Below the pieces are notes generated by a model that had not been told where the DNA came from, ran no database searches, and worked only from the letters and a program-made list of their open reading frames with translations. From a virus, in the IMG/VR virus record IMGVR_UViG_3300050821_002337, positions 1 through 25,172 of that record: DNA of 25,172 nt; one strand, given 5' to 3'. Each line of letters starts with the position of its first letter. The stretch's first letter is position 1. The position numbers were made by a program, and so were the translations under genes. This document shows, piece by piece, positions 14,273 through 21,473 of this stretch.

Positions 14273-14802
14273 GTCTTGTCGCGATTGATCGCCCGCCGTT
14301 TGAAGCTCCGATTGTTGATGCGAAAGGGAATCTCACTCCGCCTTGGGCCGGGTGGCTTGCTCGGTTTATTTCGCTGCAGACGGCGATGGCACAGCTTGCG
14401 CTTACCGTCGGCACAAACTCTATTAGCAAAGTCTCGACAGGATTTGGCGTGAAAGCCCCGCTGGCATCACGCGGCAGGCTTCTGATTGCAATCGCTAATG
14501 TATATTTAGTGAATGCGGCGGCTGGCGTGGGAGTTTTCGCACGACTCTTTCGCACTACCGGAACTATCCCAACCGCAGGCAATCCACCAAATGCGGGAGA
14601 TGTAGAGATTACGGCGGTCGGTGGTCCAGACCCAACGGCCGCAGGCACTCTATTGTTGCCTTTTGCGCTGCTGGACCAACCGTTGCAAAAAAATACGCAG
14701 TATTCCTATTACCTGACGCTAGAGACTCTGAACGCTGCCAACCAAGCGACCCTCGTGAGCAGCGTGGAAAATCCTCCGACAATGACGGTGACCGAATTCT
14801 GA
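14269..14802 (+). CDS. Hypothetical structural protein between gp10-like and ejection genes
   Basis: This 177-residue protein overlaps the gp10-like stop by four bases (ATGA). Its N-terminus (RPPFEAPIVDAKGNLTPPWA and GWLARF) is a short helix-rich leader seen in many small phage tail proteins. The rest is beta-sandwich-like (LLIAIANVYLVNAAAGVGVFARLF, YSYYLTLETLNAANQ). In P22 this place is held by the tail needle gp26, but no long trimeric coiled coil is present, so I do not call it a needle. Confidence 0.7.
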   Translation: MSLVAIDRPPFEAPIVDAKGNLTPPWAGWLARFISLQTAMAQLALTVGTNSISKVSTGFGVKAPLASRGRLLIAIANVYLVNAAAGVGVFARLFRTTGTIPTAGNPPNAGDVEITAVGGPDPTAAGTLLLPFALLDQPLQKNTQYSYYLTLETLNAANQATLVSSVENPPTMTVTEF

Positions 14803-15320
14803 TGTCAGTTTTAGCGCTTCCCATTGTGGGCCGAGCCATCGAAGTTAGCAGCCCATTTCCGCCGGACAAGTTCCATCTCGTGTGGCAATGGATGAATGAG
14901 TTCCCGTCAGCAAACTTCGATGACTATGGCCCACAAGATTTCCGTGCGTTCCTGTCTGAGATGCGGATTCGGATGAAGGTCGAAAAGACCTGGGCCATCT
15001 CGTCGAGGCAGGATCGCTTGTGCGGAATCGTGGCCTATCTGCCAATCACATCGCGGATGGGAACATTTCACGGCATCTGCTTTGCGAAAGGCTGCTGTAC
15101 ACGCGAAGAGAAGCGCGACGCGCTGCGCTTGATCCTGAAGGACATCTTCGATTCAGGCGTGGAGAAAGTCTGCGCGTCCTACTTTGCCGACAATTTCAAG
15201 ATAGATCGCTTCCTCACTGACCTTGGTGCTGTGCGTGAAAGCTATTTCAGACGGCACACGCTTCGCAATGGAGTGCCACTTGACATGATTCAGGTCGCCA
15301 TCTTTCGAGGAGAAAACTAA
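14802..15320 (+). CDS. GNAT-type N-acetyltransferase in the virion cluster
   Basis: This 172-residue protein shares a base with the previous stop (TGATG). It has a GNAT-like order of strands and helices: WAISSRQDRLCGIVAYLPI (64-82), GTFHGICFAKGCC (87-99), then a helix REEKRDALRLILKDIFDSGV in the acetyl-CoA-binding position, KVCASYFADNFKIDRFLTDLG and an R..YFRRHTLRNG strand near the end. The usual glycine-rich Q/RxxGxG/A loop is replaced (CTREEKRDA), so cofactor binding may be altered. Such acetyltransferases recur beside podovirus ejection genes, at the P22 gp14 position, with unknown targets. Confidence 0.7.
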   Translation: MSVLALPIVGRAIEVSSPFPPDKFHLVWQWMNEFPSANFDDYGPQDFRAFLSEMRIRMKVEKTWAISSRQDRLCGIVAYLPITSRMGTFHGICFAKGCCTREEKRDALRLILKDIFDSGVEKVCASYFADNFKIDRFLTDLGAVRESYFRRHTLRNGVPLDMIQVAIFRGEN

Positions 15321-16193
15321 ATGCCTGCCGGTGGGATGCTCACAACCGGAATTGTTAGCGGCCTGGGTTCAATCTTCGGCGGACTGTTTGGCGGTGGCGC
15401 TGCCAAGAAAGCCGCGCAACAGCAGATCGAAGCGGAACAAAAAGCCCAGGGCGTAATCCAAGGCTCTGAAAAGCAGGCGCTCGGCTACCAGCAGAACGCT
15501 ACCGATACAAGCCTTGGGAATCTTCAACCGTACCTGCAAGCTGGCACGCAAGCGACCTCAAACCTTAATCAGCTAACCGGCACTCCGGGGCAAGGACTGC
15601 TCACTCCGTGGACGCAGCAATTCACAGCTCCGACTGCAGAACAAGCCGCGCAGACTCCTGGGTATCAGTTCCAATTGCAGCAAGGCGAGCAAGCCCTGCA
15701 GAATTCAGCCGCGGCGCGCGGCGGACTACTTTCCGGGCAGACACTCGGCGACCTAAATAATTATGCGCAGGGTGTTGCTTCGACAAATTATCAGAATGTC
15801 TTCAATAATGCTCAAAGCCAGTACCAGAGCGCCTATAACACGTTTCAGAACAACCAAAACAACACGTACAACCGGCTCATGGGCCTGTCCAATACGGGCC
15901 AGAATGCCGCGAACACGATGGGCTCACTCGCGCAAATGGGCGCGCAGAATGCCGGGAACATCACATCGAGCGCGGGCGGGGATATTGCCAGCCTGTACAA
16001 CGCGCAAGGGGCGGCGAGGGCGGGTGGCACAATTGGGACGGCGAACGCTTACGGCAGCATCATCCCAGGAATCACGAACAGCTTGCAAAACATGATGCTC
16101 ATGAAGAACCTCATCCCGTCGAGTAGCTCATCGGGCGGGTACGGATCAACGCAATCCCTGCAAGACTCAATGGCGAATACGACATACCAATGA
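15321..16193 (+). CDS. Ejection / internal virion protein, gp7 position
   Basis: This 290-residue protein begins right after the previous stop with a GAGGAG site. It has a Gly-rich hydrophobic N-terminus (GIVSGLGSIFGGLFGGGAAKKA), a Gln-rich helix, and the family-like stretch PGYQFQLQQGEQALQNSAAA followed by RGGLLSGQTLGDLNNYAQG (about residues 113-150). Asn/Gln-rich helix follows, then a Ser/Gly tail. The same pattern is common in DNA-transfer proteins encoded ahead of two larger ejection proteins. In P22 gp7 is packaged and ejected into the cell wall. Role is assigned by order and motif. Confidence 0.72.
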   Translation: MPAGGMLTTGIVSGLGSIFGGLFGGGAAKKAAQQQIEAEQKAQGVIQGSEKQALGYQQNATDTSLGNLQPYLQAGTQATSNLNQLTGTPGQGLLTPWTQQFTAPTAEQAAQTPGYQFQLQQGEQALQNSAAARGGLLSGQTLGDLNNYAQGVASTNYQNVFNNAQSQYQSAYNTFQNNQNNTYNRLMGLSNTGQNAANTMGSLAQMGAQNAGNITSSAGGDIASLYNAQGAARAGGTIGTANAYGSIIPGITNSLQNMMLMKNLIPSSSSSGGYGSTQSLQDSMANTTYQ

Positions 16194-17740
16194 TCTCCAT
16201 TCCTTCAGGACCAGCCAATTACAATGTAGCCGTCCCGCAGGCGCAAGACCCGCTTGCACAAATGGGTAAAATGCTGTCGCTCAAAAGCTTGATGGGCGAG
16301 CAGCAGCTTCAGCCATTACAGCTTCAGGAACAGCAGCAGCGCCTCTCACAGCAGCGGCAGATGGCGCCGCTGCAGGTTCAGCAAGCGCAACAGGGCGTGC
16401 AAGCCTCGACACTTGAAAACCAGCAGCGAGAATTAGAACTGAAATCGCAGCAGTCCATGATGAAGGCGTGGACCGACCCTGAATTCACCGGCAACGTCAC
16501 AGGAGCCGTCGGAAAGTCTACATCTAGCGATCAAGCCTTTGATCCTGACGCGATGATTAAGGGCCTGGTATCGCGCGGCGTCCTTCCTAAAGATGCAATA
16601 TCGACGGCTTCATCCTTCACGGAATTATCAAAAAACGCAGCCATGATGACGAAGGACCAGCTTTCAAACTATAAAGATTCTCACGATCAGTTATTCAACA
16701 TGCTTGCGCCTATTGTGGACATGAAAGGCCCGGAGGCAGCGACAGCGCTGAACGCAATAAAACAAAAGCTCGCTGCCAGTCCTTTGCCTGGACTTGATCC
16801 GGTCGATACACAACTACTGCAAAGCGCCGATCTGACGCATCTTCCCGCAATGCTCGGAGTCATGGGCTTTACCGGAAAACTGTTCGATTACCACAAGGCG
16901 CAAGCGGAGAATATGAAGGCTGGTCTCGAAGTGGCTCCGCCGACTAAAGATCAGCTCGACACGTTCACGAAGCAAACAATTCCTTCCTTCGCGGCCCTCA
17001 AGCCTGAACAGAAAAATGCCTACACGGCGGAAGCCAAAACCGCGAGAACCGTACCGGAATTGAACGCGATAGTCGCTCGCGCCGATGCCACGGACAAGGC
17101 CGAGCAAATGCATGCGGATTCTCTCGCCCAGACTAAAGCGATGGTTGGAAACAAATTTGGAGATGCCGGCCTCACTGCGAATGAAAAGATTTGGACCGAC
17201 CCGGCACACGGTTTCGCGGGAGCGCTCGCGCAAGCGAAACAAACAAAGGCATCAATTGTAGCCGGGGCAGACGGTAACGGTTTGCTCACGTCAATGGTTC
17301 CCACGATGGAGGTTCTTGGCGTCAATCACGCTGCGGGAATCAGTCGCATTTCGCCACAAGAAGCGATGGCTGCGGGAGCGCCTGGTGGATGGGCCGAGCG
17401 GTGGAACGCTTGGGCAACAAAGTCCGCGACTGGAAAGCTCACTCCAAGGCTTGCCGAAGAAGGCCAGCAATTGATGGATGTGGTTCTGGATGCCGCACAC
17501 ACGAAGGCTTTGACAAGCAGCGCCCTGATAGCCCAAGGGCATGGATTAACGCCCGCACAGACGCCCGCAATGGACAAAAACGGTAACGTCACGACGCTGG
17601 ATAAGGTCATCGGCGGCGGCGCGCAACCTGCCGCAATTCCTGCCGAAGCCACGCACATAGGCCCAGACGGTAAACCGTACAAATACAAGGGATCAGGTGA
17701 TAAGACTGATCCTAAGAATTGGGTTGTAGTCACAAAATGA
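16190..17740 (+). CDS. Ejection / internal virion protein, gp20 position
   Basis: This 516-residue protein overlaps the previous stop (ATGA at 16190). Residues 35-90 are strongly Gln-rich coiled coil (LQLQEQQQRLSQQRQMAPLQ). The centre is alpha-helical with Ala/Lys-rich stretches (YTAEAKTARTVPELNAIVAR), and the C-terminus ends in a small module GPDGKPYKYKGSGDKTDP. No enzyme motif is seen, nor a signal or membrane segment. Length and position match the second ejection protein of P22-like phages (gp20, 471 aa), which helps DNA cross the cell envelope. Sequence similarity to gp20 is not obvious to me. Confidence 0.62.
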   Translation: MISIPSGPANYNVAVPQAQDPLAQMGKMLSLKSLMGEQQLQPLQLQEQQQRLSQQRQMAPLQVQQAQQGVQASTLENQQRELELKSQQSMMKAWTDPEFTGNVTGAVGKSTSSDQAFDPDAMIKGLVSRGVLPKDAISTASSFTELSKNAAMMTKDQLSNYKDSHDQLFNMLAPIVDMKGPEAATALNAIKQKLAASPLPGLDPVDTQLLQSADLTHLPAMLGVMGFTGKLFDYHKAQAENMKAGLEVAPPTKDQLDTFTKQTIPSFAALKPEQKNAYTAEAKTARTVPELNAIVARADATDKAEQMHADSLAQTKAMVGNKFGDAGLTANEKIWTDPAHGFAGALAQAKQTKASIVAGADGNGLLTSMVPTMEVLGVNHAAGISRISPQEAMAAGAPGGWAERWNAWATKSATGKLTPRLAEEGQQLMDVVLDAAHTKALTSSALIAQGHGLTPAQTPAMDKNGNVTTLDKVIGGGAQPAAIPAEATHIGPDGKPYKYKGSGDKTDPKNWVVVTK

Positions 17741-19674
17741 GCGACGCTCCTGCCGGATTCACGCAAGTCACGCCGGATGCACTTCCTCCTGGCTTCAGAC
17801 CAAAAGAGCAGATGGAATTTCAGAAGCCCGATCAATTTACGGGACAGGTTTCCGCCCAGACTCGTAAAGGTGATTTGGTTGATCCGCTAAGCAAGCAGAT
17901 CCAAGAGAGTCCTTTCCGTGCCCTGCAATTACCGTTCGAGGCTCTTGGAAACGTCGCAGGAGAAGCGCACGACAAACTAGCGGATCAAATGCTTTCCGAT
18001 GCGGCAAAAGGCAAGGGAGTCCCCAAAACTGACTACCTAAAATCATTCCTGCTCGGTTCTGGAAGAGACGCCTCCAATATGGCCGCTGGCGCACTTTCGC
18101 CGACTGGCATAGCTACCGGCGTTGCGACTGCAGTAGCCCCTGAAGTTATGGGGCCAGCTCTCATAGCTCATGGCGCGCTTGGCGTAGCAGAAAACACGCC
18201 TGGAGCCATAAAAGGCAATCCCGATGCGATGCAAGGGGTTCTTTCATCCGCAGCAGAAGCGACGGGTGGCGCTACCGTGACGGGCGGAGCCTATGGCACA
18301 CGCAATACTCCCATACAAGAAACGTGGAAAGCGAATCGAAACACGTTGCATCGGCTGACGGGCGCCATGCAAACACCGCAAGAAGCAGCACAGTTGCCAG
18401 CCGGTTCCAGCTTTGCTCCGGCCCGAGCAGTTTCCAATCTTGATGTCATGAAACTAGCGGAAGCAGATGGAATTGATTTGACTCCTGCACAGTTCAGCAA
18501 AGACAAGGTAGCGCAAATGATTCAGGCGCAGGGTGAACAGACGCTAACACCAGGAGGGAAGCCGTTCCAAGATTCCCTCGAACTGAATAGAGGAAAACTG
18601 GAGCAGGGAATTGAGAATTTTGCTCGGCGGCATGATCCGTACGCGCTCGGAAATTCTCCTGAATCCGCTGGCGATGCTTTGAAAACAAGCGCGAAGGTAG
18701 CCCTCGAAGTCGCGAAGGACAATGCCAACATCGCTTACAAGCAAGCGGGAATTGATCAGGCGAATATTGCCGTGGATGTTAAAACTCCGCTACAAAAGTT
18801 CGTAGACTCGCAGCGCATGGTTCGTCAGCCGGGGGCCGCCGTGACGCAGCCCGAATATAAAAGTCCTGCGGTTGAAGCAGCTCTGAAGGACATCGAAAGC
18901 AAAATAAATGATCCTAGACTTGGGCCGAATTCTTCTGTCCAAAGCGCGCGCAACCTACGAACAGAATTCTGGGAGAAGGCCAATGATTACAGCGGGACGA
19001 TCCCAGATGCCGCAAAGGGAATTTACAAGATGGCCTCGCAGATTCCTGACGATGCCATGATGTCAGCGGCGAAAGGAACTCCGTTCGAGCAATCCTTCCG
19101 TGATGCAAGCTCGCAATGGTCTGCACTCAAATCGAAGTTCGATACTCCAGGTGAACCCCTAAACAAGCTGCTGCAAACTTCAGATTCCAAGCAAGCCTAC
19201 AACTCGATTGTGGGCGGTAAATCAGCGGACGTAATCCAAAAGTTGAAAGCGGAGAAGATCGACCTCGCGCCAATTCAATCTCAGGTCGTACGCGATATTG
19301 CTGGTAAAGGTTTCAGGGCTACCGGAAACACCTTGGCCGGTTATCCCGACAGTTTTCTGCAGCAACTTTTCGGTCCCGATGCGACTAAGGAACTTTATAC
19401 CAGAGCAGAAATGGGAAGGCGTCTTAACCTGGAAGCGAATTCTTCTGGGTCTGGGCGTTTGCTCATATCGAAAGAACAACTGGGCTGGAATCCGGCAAGT
19501 TGGGTTAGGGGCGAGGCGGCCGCCCAGGCTTCAATGCCCCGTGCTCCAAATAGTTTCGTGTCTCCGACCCGCCCGGCGCCTGCAAGCTATTCTTCACTGT
19601 CTCCGAAAATGTTGAGTCTTCGCGCTCTTTCCGGGGCGACGGGGATAAGCGCGACGGCTGAACAGGGCCGCTAA
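17737..19674 (+). CDS. Ejection / internal virion protein, gp16 position
   Basis: ATG 17737 overlaps the preceding stop as ATGA and is preferred to the in-frame start at 17719. The 645-residue product (P22 gp16 is 609) begins MSDAPAGFTQVTPDALPPGF. A long Ala/Gly-rich hydrophobic region (about residues 105-165: SNMAAGALSPTGIATGVATA, VAPEVMGPALIAHGALGV) could insert in membranes. The rest is mostly helical, with coiled-coil parts. No peptidoglycan-cleaving motif is seen by eye. It is the third of three consecutive large genes matching the P22 ejection-protein cluster. Confidence 0.65.
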   Translation: MSDAPAGFTQVTPDALPPGFRPKEQMEFQKPDQFTGQVSAQTRKGDLVDPLSKQIQESPFRALQLPFEALGNVAGEAHDKLADQMLSDAAKGKGVPKTDYLKSFLLGSGRDASNMAAGALSPTGIATGVATAVAPEVMGPALIAHGALGVAENTPGAIKGNPDAMQGVLSSAAEATGGATVTGGAYGTRNTPIQETWKANRNTLHRLTGAMQTPQEAAQLPAGSSFAPARAVSNLDVMKLAEADGIDLTPAQFSKDKVAQMIQAQGEQTLTPGGKPFQDSLELNRGKLEQGIENFARRHDPYALGNSPESAGDALKTSAKVALEVAKDNANIAYKQAGIDQANIAVDVKTPLQKFVDSQRMVRQPGAAVTQPEYKSPAVEAALKDIESKINDPRLGPNSSVQSARNLRTEFWEKANDYSGTIPDAAKGIYKMASQIPDDAMMSAAKGTPFEQSFRDASSQWSALKSKFDTPGEPLNKLLQTSDSKQAYNSIVGGKSADVIQKLKAEKIDLAPIQSQVVRDIAGKGFRATGNTLAGYPDSFLQQLFGPDATKELYTRAEMGRRLNLEANSSGSGRLLISKEQLGWNPASWVRGEAAAQASMPRAPNSFVSPTRPAPASYSSLSPKMLSLRALSGATGISATAEQGR

Positions 19675-19701
19675 GGCGACCGATAGCTAGAGTGAGGATC
19701 A

Positions 19702-21048
19702 ATGGCAAGAACATCCATACCGCATCAAGCAGAGTTACATGCAAAGCCCGAAAGCGAATTAACACGTAACCGTAACACCAAAAGATTGAAAATGAGAACC
19801 ATACGCGCTTTAGCATTTGCCGCAATCATAGCACTTTTCCTGCTGCCTTGCGTCTCTCATGCTCAGATTGTCCAACCCTTCATGGGCATCGCCGATCCGC
19901 AATTCCTTTCAAACACCGGCGCGCCCCTTTCGAGTGGTTCAGTTTATTTTTATGCGGCTGGGACAACCACGAGCGCGCAGACATACACGGACGCGTCAGG
20001 TACGGTCCTCAACGCGAATCCGATTCCGCTGAACTCTGCAGGACGACCGACAAGCGGCGGAATTTGGCTGTTGAATATTTCGTACAAGATAGTTGGTTGC
20101 GCAAGCGCTACGGATGGTCCTGTTTGCGCTGGAGGTAACACGCTTTTTACTGTGGATAACATACCCGGCTTCAATGGTGGTGGCGGTGGCGGCTCCGCGA
20201 CGAGTCCATTCATCACGGCAAGTTCAAATCCAGCGACAACGGGCATCCTGCGTCTCGCGTCCGGCGATTCAGGGCCATGCTGGCGCAACGCTGCAAACAG
20301 TGGAAATATTTGCTTGCACAAAAATGTCAACGATTTGCTGACTTGGGATGGCGGATCGGTAGTATTTCCAGAAGTCGGAGCGCCAACTGCCTCGGCTGGA
20401 TTTGACCTTCTCTGGGCCGACAACTCCAGTCACAGATGGAAGATGTCGAACAATGGCGGCGCTGCGGATAACGTAGTCGGCGCGAATACCACGGACATAC
20501 TGCAATTCAAAACGTTTGATACGAACGGAGGAAACACCCTCAAGATCAACGGAACACAGGTCACCGCGATGGCACCGGCCAGCGCGACCGTTGTGGGTAG
20601 CGGGGCAACGATCACAATTAATGGGATAACCTGCACGATCAATAGTTCGTGCAACGTCGTTGCAGAGACGGTTTTCGGCTGGGGCGGGTCAGGCAATGCA
20701 TTCAATGCTGGGTCGGCCAATCAGAATGTATGTCTACAGACTGGAGTCAGCGGTTGCGTGAGGATGAACTTTGCGAATCCCCACACCATCACCAGACTCG
20801 CATACAACTTGATGATTAGCCCGTCTGGTTGCGCTAACAATGCGGTTGTCGGGGTCTATGACGTTACCTCTTCTACGCTTTTAACTTCTTTGACAATTAC
20901 AAATGGTCAAGCCCTTGGCTGGGTCGATAGCGGCGCACTGAGTGTTGCGACAACGGCAGGACACGCGCTTGGCGTAGGCGTCACCAATGGGGCGGCCGCC
21001 TGCACGACATATCCAACCATCGGCATGGTAAACGCAATACTGCAATAA
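19702..21048 (+). CDS. Tail fibre-like protein with Sec signal peptide
   Basis: From ATG 19702 (GAGGATC site) it has 448 residues; the alternative ATG 19792 gives 418 and begins exactly at a signal peptide: MRTIRALAFAAIIALFLLPC, cleavage after SHA, mature Gln. The following domain matches fibre N-terminal modules: SSGSVYFYAAGTTTSAQTY, NPIPLNSAGRPTSGGIWLL, LFTVDNIPGF, then a Gly-run linker. The C-terminal domain (HTITRLAYNLMI...VGVYDVTSSTLL) looks like a receptor-binding beta-sandwich. The mature part has about ten cysteines. Position between ejection proteins and tailspike fits a tail fibre. The signal peptide is unexpected for a virion part. Which start is used is open: 19702 has the better binding site, 19792 the better signal. 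Confidence 0.75.
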   Translation: MARTSIPHQAELHAKPESELTRNRNTKRLKMRTIRALAFAAIIALFLLPCVSHAQIVQPFMGIADPQFLSNTGAPLSSGSVYFYAAGTTTSAQTYTDASGTVLNANPIPLNSAGRPTSGGIWLLNISYKIVGCASATDGPVCAGGNTLFTVDNIPGFNGGGGGGSATSPFITASSNPATTGILRLASGDSGPCWRNAANSGNICLHKNVNDLLTWDGGSVVFPEVGAPTASAGFDLLWADNSSHRWKMSNNGGAADNVVGANTTDILQFKTFDTNGGNTLKINGTQVTAMAPASATVVGSGATITINGITCTINSSCNVVAETVFGWGGSGNAFNAGSANQNVCLQTGVSGCVRMNFANPHTITRLAYNLMISPSGCANNAVVGVYDVTSSTLLTSLTITNGQALGWVDSGALSVATTAGHALGVGVTNGAAACTTYPTIGMVNAILQ

Positions 21049-21051
21049 AAA

Positions 21052-21408
21052 CTAGATGTGTTCTCGCGCCCAGCTTTCAGCCATCACTTCACTCGAAGAT
21101 CCAGTGCGGATATGCCCACATTCATGAGCCAGAACGTGCCGCAGAATTTCGGGAGAAGCAGAAAGTACGTAGGATTCACGAAGCACGATCTTGTGTGCCG
21201 CGAGGTTCGTAAAGGCTGCGTCGGATTCTGCGTGCCAGCCGCGCTTCAGTTCTTTCCATGCTTGCTCATCGGCAATGATCACGTAGTAGCCAGTCGGAAC
21301 AAGTCCTCGATCAGCCGCCTGGAACTTGGCGCGGGCAGGAGAAATGCCCTGAGCATGTGCGGTCAGACCCATGAACAGCAGCAGAAGAATCAGTGTGGTG
21401 GCTTTCAT
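21052..21408 (-). CDS. Secreted HExxH metallopeptidase-like protein
   Basis: This minus-strand gene sits between fibre and tailspike, convergent with the fibre gene (stops three bases apart). The product from ATG 21408 is 118 residues; a GTG at 21414 would add two. A Sec signal (KATTLILLLLFMGLTAHA, mature Gln) precedes a compact domain. HVLAHECGHIRTGSSSEVMAE (from residue 91) holds the zinc site HECGH (95-99), with E107 or E111 as possible third ligand, in the style of HExxHxxG...E..A...WA peptidases. It would act outside the cytoplasm. It could be a lysis or superinfection accessory, or a host-type moron. Activity is inferred from the motif only. Confidence 0.75.
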   Translation of the reverse strand: MKATTLILLLLFMGLTAHAQGISPARAKFQAADRGLVPTGYYVIIADEQAWKELKRGWHAESDAAFTNLAAHKIVLRESYVLSASPEILRHVLAHECGHIRTGSSSEVMAESWAREHI

Positions 21409-21444
21409 ACTCACAGGATAACAAAGCGGTTATATTGACGTAAT

Positions 21445-21458
21445 AGTACAAAGGTACT
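21445..21458. promoter_or_regulatory. Short inverted repeat between divergent starts
   Basis: AGTAC (21445-21449) and GTACT (21454-21458) flank AAAG in the interval between the minus-strand metallopeptidase start and the tailspike start at 21474. A TTGACG lies just before it on the + strand (21435-21440). It may be an operator or promoter zone for one of the divergent genes, but the -10 elements are not clear and a 5-bp arm is weak evidence. Confidence 0.25.
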
Positions 21459-21473
21459 GGAAATGGAAACTAA

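Noticed and set aside
21415-21473. Clear sigma70 promoters for the divergent metallopeptidase and tailspike genes
   Set aside because: TTGACG on the + strand lacks a matching -10 at 16-18 bases, and the minus strand has only loose TATAAC/TACTAT-like words at wrong spacing.
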